From Oscillospiraceae bacterium (GTDB lineage Bacteria > Bacillota > Clostridia > Oscillospirales > Ruminococcaceae): a stretch of 64,000 nucleotides of DNA. The notes beneath the pieces are model-generated. The model was not told where the DNA came from. It searched no databases and worked only from the letters and a program-made list of their open reading frames with translations. Shown in pieces: positions 45,289 to 53,631 of this stretch. The stretch is from contig JAAWRH010000007.1 in assembly GCA_022800935.1 (NCBI GenBank), positions 1 through 64,000 of the forward strand, in the 5' to 3' direction. The position numbers and the translations under genes were made by a program. Positions within the stretch are counted from its first letter, which is position 1; each line of letters starts with the position of its first letter.

Positions 45289-45885
45289 ATGCAGCTGTTA
45301 AAGATTGAAAACATTCCGATTCAGTACCGTTTTCAGATTGAAAGCGCCAGATTGGAGATGAAACAGTCTGACAATCCGCAAATGCAGCAGTCACGCACCG
45401 CGGCGCGACTGAATCTCCACAAAAAGGATATTCAGGTCAGGCTCGATACTACCGAGATGCGTAACAGCATAAACCTGAAAAGCACCGCGACGATGATGGC
45501 GGACGAGGCCGCGAAGGGTAAACAGGCAGTCCAAAGCGCAATTTCGGACATGGCTTCCTTTGGCGAGCAGGTCAGCCAAATTCAGAACGGCGTGACGATT
45601 GCCCAGTTGGTTTCTCAGAAACTGTTCCAGCAGCCCGATACCATAACCACTTTCCTGCCCAGTGTGGGCCCGGATATTTCCTGGGAACCCGCGAGTGTGA
45701 ATGTGGACTACCAGGCGGGGTCTATCGAAACGGATTGGGAGATTGACCAAAACGTCCTGGATTATGTTCCGGGCAAGTTCCAGATGATCATTGAGCAGTA
45801 CCCGCAAGTGAAAATTGAATATTTGGGTAAGCCGCATTATGTTCCGGCAAGCGCTGATCCCAACTATGAGGAACCTGTGGCGTAG
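45289..45885 (+). CDS. DUF6470 (YviE-like) protein of the flagellar cluster
   Basis: The 198-residue protein has the opening QLLKIENIPIQYRFQIESARLEM and repeated short amphipathic strands, as in the YviE/DUF6470 family found between flgL and fliW in Bacillota. No catalytic residues are apparent. The start at 45289 follows GGGGGTG. Its role is unknown but its position is conserved with the flagellar late genes. Confidence 0.8.
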   Translation: MQLLKIENIPIQYRFQIESARLEMKQSDNPQMQQSRTAARLNLHKKDIQVRLDTTEMRNSINLKSTATMMADEAAKGKQAVQSAISDMASFGEQVSQIQNGVTIAQLVSQKLFQQPDTITTFLPSVGPDISWEPASVNVDYQAGSIETDWEIDQNVLDYVPGKFQMIIEQYPQVKIEYLGKPHYVPASADPNYEEPVA

Positions 45886-46117
45886 TGTTCTCTTACTTTT
45901 AAGGCGTTTATTTATTTGGGCCGGTTTTCCTGACTGTCCCAGGCTTGATGGCGCCAGAATGTCCGCGGGCCGTTGTTGTAGAAGGTCACCGTGAGAGTCA
46001 GGGGGCGCGGCTTTGGGTGAAGCCGGCCGCGTTTCCCCCTATATATCACAGAATCATACCCAAAATTCAGCCTTTTTGCGCCAATCCGCAGCGATTGAAA
46101 TGGCCATATAATCTCGT

Positions 46118-46157
46118 CAACAGCTATGCATCAGAAAATCTGCCTGCATAGCTGTTG
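46118..46157 (+). promoter_or_regulatory. Long hairpin in the fliW leader
   Basis: The arms CAACAGCTATGCA (46118-46130) and TGCATAGCTGTTG (46145-46157) are perfectly complementary, and an inner CAGA/TCTG stem extends the helix. No T-run follows. The hairpin ends six bases before AAAGGACAG, the presumed fliW ribosome binding site with a GGA of the type bound by CsrA. Confidence 0.65.
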
Positions 46158-46181
46158 CCATATGAAAGGACAGTAGATGCA

Positions 46182-46607
46182 ATGAACATTCTTACCAGGG
46201 ATTTCGGCGAAATTGAAGTTGCCCCAGAGGATATTATCACCTTTGTTTCCCCCATGTTCGGCTTTGAAGAGATGAACCGGTACGTCTTTCTGTTCGCGGA
46301 GGAAAACACCAACATCGTCTGGCTCCAGTCGGTAGACAATCCCCACATCTGCTTTATCCTGGCAGACCCCAAGATTGTGGAGGACAACTATAATCCCCGC
46401 CTCTCTCCGGAGGTTCGCGGCGCGCTGGGAGAAGGGGACTACCTGTTCTGGCTGGTGGTTGTGGTCGCGGAGGATTTTCGGGATTCCACCATCAACATGA
46501 AAAGCCCGGTGGTTGTAAACCTCCACACCAAGCGGGCGGTGCAGACCATACTGGAGGAGGACTATCCCCTCCGCCGTCCGCTGGCCGGCAGTCAGGAGGG
46601 ACGCTGA
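46182..46607 (+). CDS. fliW: Flagellar assembly factor FliW
   Basis: FliW binds flagellin and, when free, sequesters CsrA, so flagellin translation tracks secretion. The 141-residue protein has the family features [25 protein letters not shown] and [14 protein letters not shown]. It is two bases from csrA, the standard Gram-positive pair. The leader contains a long hairpin. No flagellin gene is seen in this window. Confidence 0.95.
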   Translation: MNILTRDFGEIEVAPEDIITFVSPMFGFEEMNRYVFLFAEENTNIVWLQSVDNPHICFILADPKIVEDNYNPRLSPEVRGALGEGDYLFWLVVVVAEDFRDSTINMKSPVVVNLHTKRAVQTILEEDYPLRRPLAGSQEGR

Positions 46608-46609
46608 TT

Positions 46610-46870
46610 ATGCTCGTATTATCCAGAAAAGCCGGGGAATCGGTTATGATTGGCGAGATTGAGGTGAAGATCACCGAGGTCTCCGGGGACCGTGTGAAAA
46701 TCGGCATCCAGGCCCCCAGGGAGTGCAAAATCATGCGCAAGGAGCTGTGCCAGACGGTGGAGAGTAACATCCTTTCCGCCAAGGCCGTGGCCTCCAAGTC
46801 GGACCTTATCTCCTTTATATCCAAAATAGAGGCAAAGCCCGCGAAAGAGAGCAAGCCGGGGGAGAATTGA
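46610..46870 (+). CDS. csrA: Carbon storage / flagellin translation regulator CsrA
   Basis: The 86-residue RNA-binding protein has the strand [15 protein letters not shown] and the helix region [13 protein letters not shown]. It dimerises and binds GGA-containing hairpins near ribosome binding sites, classically that of flagellin mRNA. The C-terminal tail is about 10-15 residues longer than the shortest homologues, as in other FliW-controlled CsrA proteins, where the extension binds FliW. Confidence 0.96.
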   Translation: MLVLSRKAGESVMIGEIEVKITEVSGDRVKIGIQAPRECKIMRKELCQTVESNILSAKAVASKSDLISFISKIEAKPAKESKPGEN

Positions 46871-46881
46871 CAGAACGCAAA

Positions 46882-46913
46882 ACGCCCCTTGTACCCAAAG
46901 GGCAAAGGGGCGT
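46882..46913. terminator. Terminator-like hairpin between csrA and the convergent PilZ-like gene
   Basis: The arms ACGCCCCTT (46882-46890) and AAGGGGCGT (46905-46913). On the minus strand a TTTTGCG tail follows the stem. Confidence 0.55.
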
Positions 46914-46927
46914 GAAAGCGAAAGCGG

Positions 46928-47545
46928 TTACGCATCCGCGGTATCGTTTGACGGGGGCTGATGGGACAGCTCTACCAGGTACTCGGTCAGCCGCTGCCGC
47001 CATTCCTCCGGGGAGGCCAGTATATCGCAGCGATAGCCTGTCCGTTCCCGCTGCCCAAAGGCGATCCGTTCTCGGATTTGCACCTCAATCCCCCGCAGAG
47101 AAAGGGGGGCATCCAGCTTGACACCCAGTATCTCCCCTTCCTCAAAGGTTTCGGGGGAGGTGAAGCGGAGCTTATCATAGGATAGGGAGAAGATGCGCGC
47201 CTCACAGCCCCGTTCGCGGGAAGCCTCCCGCTGGATGACAGTGGCGGAGAGGGAGAGCTCCTGGGGAGTTTCCAGGGCCGTTTGGGCCAGCTCCCATTCG
47301 TTGACCTCCACCAGGCGGAGCATGGCGGGGGAGGAAAGGTAGACAAGGCCCTCAAATTTTAAGGTTTCGTATCCGTTCTGAATTCGGACGACTCTGGCGC
47401 GGGTACGGTACTGGAGCAGGGGGACAAAGTCGCCGCGGAATTCCAGGGTGCGGTTAAATAGGGTGCCTTTGGCGAAGCCGTCGGCGAGAAAGCGGCCGTC
47501 CTCAGTTTTCAGGACAGCGGGAAAGAACTCGCGGGGTACGTACAT
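46928..47545 (-). CDS. PilZ-like beta-barrel protein inverted within the flagellar cluster
   Basis: The 205-residue protein has a beta-rich N-terminal half and a C-terminal region (about 95-185) with the strand pattern of PilZ domains, for example EARIFSLSYDKLRFTSPETFEEGEILGVKL. The RxxxR and D/NxSxxG c-di-GMP motifs are not preserved in canonical form. YcgR-like proteins with such layout brake the motor on c-di-GMP. The start at 47545 is nine bases after AGGAG. Its orientation opposite to the flagellar genes suggests separate control. The assignment is tentative. Confidence 0.55.
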   Translation of the reverse strand: MYVPREFFPAVLKTEDGRFLADGFAKGTLFNRTLEFRGDFVPLLQYRTRARVVRIQNGYETLKFEGLVYLSSPAMLRLVEVNEWELAQTALETPQELSLSATVIQREASRERGCEARIFSLSYDKLRFTSPETFEEGEILGVKLDAPLSLRGIEVQIRERIAFGQRERTGYRCDILASPEEWRQRLTEYLVELSHQPPSNDTADA

Positions 47546-47654
47546 ATAGACCATCTCCTGTACTTATTGTACCAGAATACAGGAAAAAAACAACTATAAA
47601 AGATAAAAAAGGCTTGGAGCCCAGGGGCACAACCCGGAAAGGAGAACCCTCCAT

Positions 47655-48134
47655 ATGAAAAAAATCGAAACCCTCTGCCAGATGCTGGAGGAAAAAACGG
47701 AATACTTCCGCGAATACGAGGACGCAACGGAAAAGCTGCTCTCGGTGGATGTGGAGGAGATGGAAAACCAGATGAACCGCCGTCAGAAGCTCATCGTGAA
47801 GATCGATTACCTTGACGCCAGGCTGCGGGAGGCGGCCCAAAGTCTGGGGGAGATGGGGGACGACGCCTGGCGGGCGGTCCGGCTGGAAAAGGGAAAGTCG
47901 GAGATTCCCCAGGAGCTGTGGCCGGTGTTTGAAAAGGCCCAGGAAGCCTGCGCCGTGGCCAACCGCATCCGCCGCAAGGAGCCGTTGGTGGTGGACCGGA
48001 TTGAGGAGGAGCTGGAGGGGCTTTCCAAGAAGATACGGGAGACAAACCGCAGCGTCAGCGCAAAGGCGGCCAGATTTGCCAGTGCCTTCAGCGTGGGGCT
48101 GGGTTCCGGACCGGAACGGTCCAAGAGAATTTAA
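47655..48134 (+). CDS. FlgN/FliT-like helical chaperone
   Basis: The 159-residue protein is charged, helical and has heptad-like patterns throughout (METLxxxLEEKTEYFREYED-type start). Size and design mirror FlgN at 41925, and its place directly before fliD suggests a FliD chaperone role like FliT. AAAGGAG precedes the ATG. No decisive motif exists for this family, so the function is an inference from context. Confidence 0.6.
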   Translation: MKKIETLCQMLEEKTEYFREYEDATEKLLSVDVEEMENQMNRRQKLIVKIDYLDARLREAAQSLGEMGDDAWRAVRLEKGKSEIPQELWPVFEKAQEACAVANRIRRKEPLVVDRIEEELEGLSKKIRETNRSVSAKAARFASAFSVGLGSGPERSKRI

Positions 48135-48190
48135 GTATTTGAAAATATGTCTGAAATGCGCAGCTTTTTAGAACTTTTTTGTTTTTCGGC

Positions 48191-48217
48191 TTTATTTTTA
48201 GATAAAACATCCGATTA
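48191..48217 (+). promoter_or_regulatory. Candidate sigma-D (flagellar) promoter of fliD
   Basis: TTTA (48191-48194), exactly 15 bases, then TCCGATTA (48210-48217), the same layout as before flgM. It is about 58 bases before fliD. Confidence 0.55.
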
Positions 48218-48274
48218 GTTTTATAGGGAAAACACGCGGCGTCAAGCTCGCTTATATAAGGAGGTTACTCGTTT

Positions 48275-51202
48275 ATGAATGTAAATACAACCAACAGCTA
48301 CAGTACCAGTGCCGCAACCAATAAGGGTATGTCCGGCCTTATCTCCGGTATGGATACCGAGAGCTGGGTAGAGCAGATGTTGTCTGGCACCCAGGGGAAG
48401 ATAGACAAGCAGGAACAGGAAAAGCAGAAGCTGATTTGGCAGCAGCTGAAATACCGGGAGATTATCTCCGACCTGAACAAATTCCAGGAAAGCTTTTTTG
48501 GAAGCACTTCTTCCACTAACCTGAGCAGCGCGGACTTTTTCAACGCTATGTCGGTGTATTCCTCCTCTAAGGCGTTTTCCGCCATCGCCTCCCCGGAGGC
48601 GGCTATGGGCAATATGTCTATCCGGGTGGGACAGCTGGCAACCGCAAGCTCTGTGAAATCGGGGGCCGCAGTCAGTAATCCCCTTACCGGCGGCAAGAAC
48701 ATTGATGTAAACGCCTTTAAACGGGAGGTCGTCTTCCAAACCGGCAGTGGAGAAAAGAAAGTCACCCTGTCCGCCGCCGACCCCAATAAGAGCGATGAGG
48801 AAAACCTTAAAACCCTCGTCAAAGAGCTGAATGATGCCGGTATCACCGCCGAAATTGACAGTAGCGGCAAGTTGAAAATGTCGGGGAACTTTACCGTATC
48901 CTCCAAGTCCAGCGCCCTAGGCATGGCGATGCTGGGCGTTACTGCGGGGCAGAAGTCCGGCGAAAACGGCCTGACCACCACCGCTGTTCCGGACGCCAGC
49001 GTCTCCTTTGATTTGGACCTAAACGGCATTAAGAGAACCATTTCGCTGGCTGATTACGAGTTGAGCGAAACGAGTAGTTTAAACGAGATCACAAAAGCAA
49101 TTCAGAGCGAAATTGACAAGACCTTTGGCAGCGGCTGGGTAACAGTGGGAACAGATAACGGTAAATTTACCCTGAAAACCAACGGCAAAGGCAATGTCGC
49201 AACCATTTCCGGCAATCAGTCCGGGCTGGACCTATTGGGGGTGCAGAGTGGACAGTCCGATAAAATTTCCCGGTCCCAGATGCTCAAGGACACCAACTTT
49301 AAGAGCGCCCTTCAGGGGGATAGGTTTGAGTTCACCATCAACGGGCAGAAGTTCTCCTTCAGCGGGGACAGCACCATCAACGACGTGATCAAGACCGTCA
49401 ACAGCAGCAAGGCCGGTGTAAGGCTTACATACAGCGACCTGGAAGACAAGTTTACCATCGAGTCCACCGAGACAGGCGCGGGCCGGGAGATCACTATGAC
49501 CCAGGAGAGCGGTAACCTGCTCAACGCCATGTTTGGCAATGTGGACGGCATGAAAACCGGCGGAACGCTGATGAGCAAGCAGCTGGCAACCGGCTCCGCA
49601 ACAGGAAGCAAAGAGCTGGCCAGCTATCCTGACTCCTTTGAGGCCGGTTATTTTTCCTTTAAGGTGGACGGAAAGTCTTACAGCATCAGCATTCCCTCTT
49701 CGGGCACCTCCCGCGACGAGGTATTCAAACTTATCAACGAGGGGCTTGCTAACCGCTTCGGTTATCAGGCTGACGGCAAGCAGAACATTGAACTGACGGG
49801 AAATAAGGAAAACGGCTACTCCCTTTCTGTGCGCAACGGCTCGATTGTTACCTTTGAGGATTCGGTGAAGGATACGACCGATCCGGATGAACTAAAGAAT
49901 ATTGCGGCAAAGAATATCCACGTAGCCTTCGGCTTTAACGGGGCGAGCAATGTGGTAAAGAGCGCCGATGAGGAACCGGCTAAGCGCTTGATTGAGGAGC
50001 TGAAAAACGCTGATGTTGACGGTAAATTCAATATCTCCTTTGAGGACGGAAGAATTAAAATGGAGGCCAAGAACGGCGGCTACGCAGGCATAAATCTGTC
50101 CGGAGAACTTGAAAAGGCGTTTGGCACCAAATACATCAGGTTGGGTCAGACCAATACAGAGGGAGCAGGGAGCGCGGCTGTCACTAAGGGACAAAACGCT
50201 ATCGCCGAAATCAACGGCGTAATGGTGGAGCGCAGCTCCAACACCTTCACCACGGCAGGTATGACCATAACTTTGAATGAACCTACCGAGAAAATGCCGG
50301 TTTTGACCGACAATGGGGACGGTTCCTGGACCGATCAAGACGGCGTTGTCTATAGGTTGAATGGTGATAACCAGCTCGTGGATAAAGAAGGCAAGCTGAT
50401 TGAAGCCTACAAGAACATGAAAAACCTTGATATAGACGAGGATGGTTACATCGTCAACCAAGATGGCGACAGGGTAATCGGCGGTTCCACCGAGACTATC
50501 ACCACCTCCCGCAACACCGACCAGATTGTTGATGGGCTGAAGAACTTTGTTGAGAAGTACAACGAGATGATCGACAAGCTCAACACCCTGATCCATGAGG
50601 ACGCCACCTACCGGGATTATCCTCCGCTGACCAGCGCCCAGAAAAAGGAGATGTCTGACCGGGAAATCGAGCTGTGGGAAGAAAAAGCCCAGGAGGGCCT
50701 TTACCGCAACGACAGCGATATATCCAGTTTCCTTCAGAATATGCGTATGGCCCTTTACTCCAAGCCGGAGGGCTCCGAGTACGCCCTGTACGACATCGGC
50801 ATCGAGAGCAGCAGCGAATGGAGAGATTACGGCAAGCTGGAATTCAACGAGTCCAAGGTCCGGTCCATGGTGGAATCCAATCCCCAGGCGATTCAGGAGC
50901 TGTTCACCAATGCCACCGACGGCCTGTCGGCCCTGATGGTCAATGAGCTGAAGCGCACCGCCAACACCAGCTCCGCCAGCGCCGGTACCTTGGTGGAAAA
51001 GGCGGGCGTACCCGGCAAGGCAACCAATATCACCAACCAGATGACTCAGCGGCTCATCTCTATCAACGAGAGGATCGAAGAGCTGAAAAAGCAATACGAG
51101 ACCGAAAAGACCCGCTACTGGAGACAGTTCAACACCATGGAGCAGGCGCTTTCCAACATGAATTCCCAAAGCTCCTGGCTGGCAATGCAGTTCTCTTATT
51201 AA
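48275..51202 (+). CDS. fliD: Enlarged flagellar cap protein FliD
   Basis: FliD caps the filament and folds incoming flagellin. The 975-residue protein has the FliD N-terminus (SGLISGMDTESWVEQML, QQLKYREIISDLNKFQ) and C-terminus (RLISINERIEELKKQYETEKTRYWRQFNTMEQAL). Common FliDs have 450-700 residues; the excess lies in the centre (about 250-720), where at least three diverged copies of a flagellin-hook IN-like unit (inGxxfsf...vinsn..gv..ty) occur. These would form extra surface domains on the cap, possibly adhesive. GGAGG precedes the ATG and a sigma-D-like promoter lies upstream. Confidence 0.94.
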   Translation: MNVNTTNSYSTSAATNKGMSGLISGMDTESWVEQMLSGTQGKIDKQEQEKQKLIWQQLKYREIISDLNKFQESFFGSTSSTNLSSADFFNAMSVYSSSKAFSAIASPEAAMGNMSIRVGQLATASSVKSGAAVSNPLTGGKNIDVNAFKREVVFQTGSGEKKVTLSAADPNKSDEENLKTLVKELNDAGITAEIDSSGKLKMSGNFTVSSKSSALGMAMLGVTAGQKSGENGLTTTAVPDASVSFDLDLNGIKRTISLADYELSETSSLNEITKAIQSEIDKTFGSGWVTVGTDNGKFTLKTNGKGNVATISGNQSGLDLLGVQSGQSDKISRSQMLKDTNFKSALQGDRFEFTINGQKFSFSGDSTINDVIKTVNSSKAGVRLTYSDLEDKFTIESTETGAGREITMTQESGNLLNAMFGNVDGMKTGGTLMSKQLATGSATGSKELASYPDSFEAGYFSFKVDGKSYSISIPSSGTSRDEVFKLINEGLANRFGYQADGKQNIELTGNKENGYSLSVRNGSIVTFEDSVKDTTDPDELKNIAAKNIHVAFGFNGASNVVKSADEEPAKRLIEELKNADVDGKFNISFEDGRIKMEAKNGGYAGINLSGELEKAFGTKYIRLGQTNTEGAGSAAVTKGQNAIAEINGVMVERSSNTFTTAGMTITLNEPTEKMPVLTDNGDGSWTDQDGVVYRLNGDNQLVDKEGKLIEAYKNMKNLDIDEDGYIVNQDGDRVIGGSTETITTSRNTDQIVDGLKNFVEKYNEMIDKLNTLIHEDATYRDYPPLTSAQKKEMSDREIELWEEKAQEGLYRNDSDISSFLQNMRMALYSKPEGSEYALYDIGIESSSEWRDYGKLEFNESKVRSMVESNPQAIQELFTNATDGLSALMVNELKRTANTSSASAGTLVEKAGVPGKATNITNQMTQRLISINERIEELKKQYETEKTRYWRQFNTMEQALSNMNSQSSWLAMQFSY

Positions 51203-51227
51203 TAAGCGCTGATCCGATTGCCGCCTA

Positions 51228-51266
51228 GAACCGGCTGTGAGATGTGAGATGCTTTGCAGCCGGTTC
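51228..51266 (+). promoter_or_regulatory. Hairpin in the fliS leader
   Basis: A perfect 10-bp stem (GAACCGGCTG at 51228-51237, complement at 51257-51266) lies between fliD and fliS without a T-run. It may stabilise or process the mRNA. Confidence 0.5.
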
Positions 51267-51326
51267 CCGGCAGGGAAGGGATCGGGCTTGATACCCGCCG
51301 AGATTGATAGACGAGGTGAAATCCAG

Positions 51327-51722
51327 ATGCAAAAGAATCCCTACCAGGCATATAAGCAGCAATCGGTCATGACCATGACCCAGGGGGAGATGCTCAACAA
51401 GCTGTATGAGGAAGCGGCCAAACAGCTTTCCTTTGCGGAAGTGTACATGAAGGACAAGGATTATACCAAGACAAACGACGCGCTCCAGCGCGCCCAGCGC
51501 ATCCTCAACCACCTGAGGGCTACTTTGAATTTCGACTATGATATTTCCAATAATCTTGCCGCGCTGTATGAGTTCTTTGTATCCAAAATCATTGAAGCCA
51601 ACGTGAAGAAAAATCCGGAGCCCATCCGCGAGATACTGCCGATGGTGAAGGAGCTCCAGGAGGCCTTTGCCCAGGCGGATAAACAGGCGAGAAATCCAAA
51701 GCCCCAGGCCCCGGCGAACTGA
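51327..51722 (+). CDS. fliS: Flagellin export chaperone FliS
   Basis: The 131-residue four-helix protein has the FliS start NPYQAYKQQSVMTMTQGEML and ALQRAQRILNHLRATLNFDYDIS. FliS binds the C-terminus of flagellin and keeps it monomeric. The ATG at 51327 gives the usual N-terminus and follows GAGGTGAAA; a longer in-frame start is unlikely. Confidence 0.95.
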   Translation: MQKNPYQAYKQQSVMTMTQGEMLNKLYEEAAKQLSFAEVYMKDKDYTKTNDALQRAQRILNHLRATLNFDYDISNNLAALYEFFVSKIIEANVKKNPEPIREILPMVKELQEAFAQADKQARNPKPQAPAN

Positions 51723-51761
51723 ACATTTTGACAACCCTGCTTTTTGGAAAGAAGTGATTTT

Positions 51762-52103
51762 GTGATAGGGACCAGGTTATGCGAGCTGCGGAAGAATAGA
51801 AATTGACACAGAAGGACCTGGCGGAACAGCTTGCGGTGTCGGTGAATTCGGTTTCCATGTATGAGCGGGGGACTGAGCACCCCAGCGGACGATGTGAAGG
51901 TTAAGATAGCACAGCTTTTTCACGTTTCTTTAGACTACCTGATGGGGAACACCACAGGCGACGCCCTGAACGCGCCGCCGCAATACACGGAAATGCTGCT
52001 GATGAAGGCGGTTCCCCCGCAGGCTAAGACGGATATTCAGGAGTTTATCTCCTACTTGGGGGAGAAATATCAGATTGAGTGCGCCCGCTATTCGGTAATG
52101 TAG
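51762..52103 (+). pseudogene. XRE-family helix-turn-helix regulator with two frameshifts
   Basis: Read across two single-base indels, the sequence is a standard XRE repressor: RLCELRKNRNLTQKDLAEQL, then VSMYERGTEHPSDDVK, then IAQLFHVSLDYLMG. The first frameshift (one missing T) is near 51801-51806, where AAT-TGA creates a stop. The second (one extra G) near 51885-51890 restores the frame. The presumed start is GTG at 51762. With the premature stop the gene should be inactive unless the indels are sequencing errors. It opens the accessory insertion between fliS and flgB. Confidence 0.75.
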
Positions 52104-52149
52104 GCGCGGAAAGAGCTTTTTGTTTTACAATTTCATTGAACAGGCGCTT

Positions 52150-52185
52150 GGGAGGGTGCGGCTTTAGGGCTGCGGTCTCCCTTTT
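52150..52185 (+). terminator. Terminator upstream of the Rpn gene (copy 1 of a related pair)
   Basis: GGGAG at 52150-52154 pairs with CTCCC at 52177-52181, with a GCGGC/GCTGC inner stem, followed by TTTTT. The preceding GCGCTTGGGAGGG is shared with the terminator after the Rpn gene. Confidence 0.8.
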
Positions 52186-52228
52186 TATAGTGCTTTTCAA
52201 AGAACAGAACAACTTTTCGGAGTCTTCC

Positions 52229-52257
52229 TTTACAGAATTCTTTTCGTATGATACAAT
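52229..52257 (+). promoter_or_regulatory. Sigma-A promoter of the Rpn gene
   Basis: TTTACA (52229-52234), a 17-base spacer and TACAAT (52252-52257), about 40 bases before the start. Confidence 0.65.
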
Positions 52258-52297
52258 AAAGAGAGGATGAAAAAAGAGCAGGAAAAGGGGAAAGACT

Positions 52298-53335
52298 ATG
52301 GAGGGGATGGAAAACGTCCAAAGGAACCACAAGGACACGATTTTTCACGATTTGTTTTCGGAAAAGGAAAACGCGCTGTCCCTGTACAACGCATTAAATG
52401 GAACGGACTACAAGGACGCGGAGAATTTACAGATAGTTACCCTTTCAGATGTGATATATATTCAGTGGAAAAACGATGTATCGGTGCTGTTCGAGAACCG
52501 GCTGGAGCTGTGGGAGCACCAGAGCACAATCAATTACAATATGCCGCTAAGAGGGCTGATTTATTATGCGCACAACATTGATGGAATCATAAGGTCACAG
52601 GATGTGTCGCTGTATGGAACGAAGCGGATCAAGCTCCCCACACCGGGATATTATGTATTTTACAATGGTCTGGAGGAAGCCCCGGCAAAGCAGGATATGA
52701 AGCTGTCGGAGGCGTTCCAAATACCGGTGGAGGGATATGAATGGACGGCGCATGTGCTGAACGTAAACGCGAAGGAGAACGAAGAACTGCTGAAAAAATG
52801 TCTGGTGCTGGAAGGGTATGTGACGTTGGTTCGGTATGTCCAGGAAAACCAGGCAGCAAAGATGAGTATGTTTGAAGCCTTGGATAAGGCGGTCCAGCGG
52901 TGTATTGATGAAAATGTATTGAAAGAGTATCTTTTAAAGAAGAGATCGGAGGTAATGCTAATGTTGCTTACAGAGTTTAATCAGGTGTTGTATGAGAGGA
53001 CGATTCGTGGGGAAGGCCGTAAGGAGGGCGAGGAGGAAGGCCGTAAGGAAGGCGAGAAGGAAGAGCGCAAACGTTTAAGTGGTCTTGTCCTTTCGCTGAT
53101 AAAAGAAGGAAGAATGGATGACTTAGAACGCGCCATGCGTGACAATGACTTCTGTGACCAACTGTATGAGAAGACAATCCGGCAGGAAGGGCGTCGGGAA
53201 GGCCGTCAGGAAGGCGAAAACCGTTTAAGGGACCTTGTCCTTTCACTGATGAAAGAAGGAAAAATGGATGACATGGAACACGCCATGCAAGACAACAATT
53301 TCCGCAACCAGCTATACCAGAGATACAACCTCTAA
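52298..53335 (+). CDS. Rpn-family PD-(D/E)XK nuclease / putative transposase
   Basis: The 345-residue protein has the Rpn core: HDTIFHDLFSEKENAL-type start, the catalytic NDVSVLFENRLELWEHQST followed by NYNMPLR (about 58-85), and a basic/acidic C-terminal region. Rpn proteins cut DNA and promote RecA-independent recombination. The C-terminus carries GRKEGEE-type Glu/Gly/Arg repeats and two copies of a roughly 50-residue unit (LVLSLxKEGxMDDxExAM, encoded at 53084-53173 and 53234-53323). It is bracketed by two related terminators. The start at 52298 follows GGGGAAAG. Confidence 0.88.
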   Translation: MEGMENVQRNHKDTIFHDLFSEKENALSLYNALNGTDYKDAENLQIVTLSDVIYIQWKNDVSVLFENRLELWEHQSTINYNMPLRGLIYYAHNIDGIIRSQDVSLYGTKRIKLPTPGYYVFYNGLEEAPAKQDMKLSEAFQIPVEGYEWTAHVLNVNAKENEELLKKCLVLEGYVTLVRYVQENQAAKMSMFEALDKAVQRCIDENVLKEYLLKKRSEVMLMLLTEFNQVLYERTIRGEGRKEGEEEGRKEGEKEERKRLSGLVLSLIKEGRMDDLERAMRDNDFCDQLYEKTIRQEGRREGRQEGENRLRDLVLSLMKEGKMDDMEHAMQDNNFRNQLYQRYNL

Positions 53336-53394
53336 CCTCCAGACGATAGATAGATAAATAAAAACAAACATCAATAAACCAAAAACCAGCGCTT

Positions 53395-53429
53395 GGGAGG
53401 GCGCGGCGTTTGCCGTGTGCTCCCTTTTT
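53395..53429 (+). terminator. Terminator downstream of the Rpn gene (copy 2 of a related pair)
   Basis: GGGAG (53395-53399) pairs with CTCCC (53420-53424) with a GCGCGGC/GCCGTGT inner stem, then TTTTT. Its 5' flank GCGCTTGGGAGGG matches the copy at 52142-52155. Confidence 0.8.
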
Positions 53430-53631
53430 GCGTTGCCGACCAGAATTTGGACTTCCCTTTTTTCTGCTTTTTTTGTAAATTTTTCGTTTAGCCCTTTCGT
53501 TTTCGGTTTTTCTGCCGATTATTTATGTGGATAGTTATATTGTTTTAAGGATAAGTCTGTCTATATGACTTAAATTTTCTGATAATTTGTGTTTTGCTCA
53601 TTTTATCTTTTATACTAAGGATGTGTGGTAT

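Noticed and set aside
46867-47121. A small plus-strand open frame after csrA
   Set aside because: It lies antisense to the PilZ-like gene, contains the csrA-side hairpin and has no distinct ribosome binding site or family similarity.
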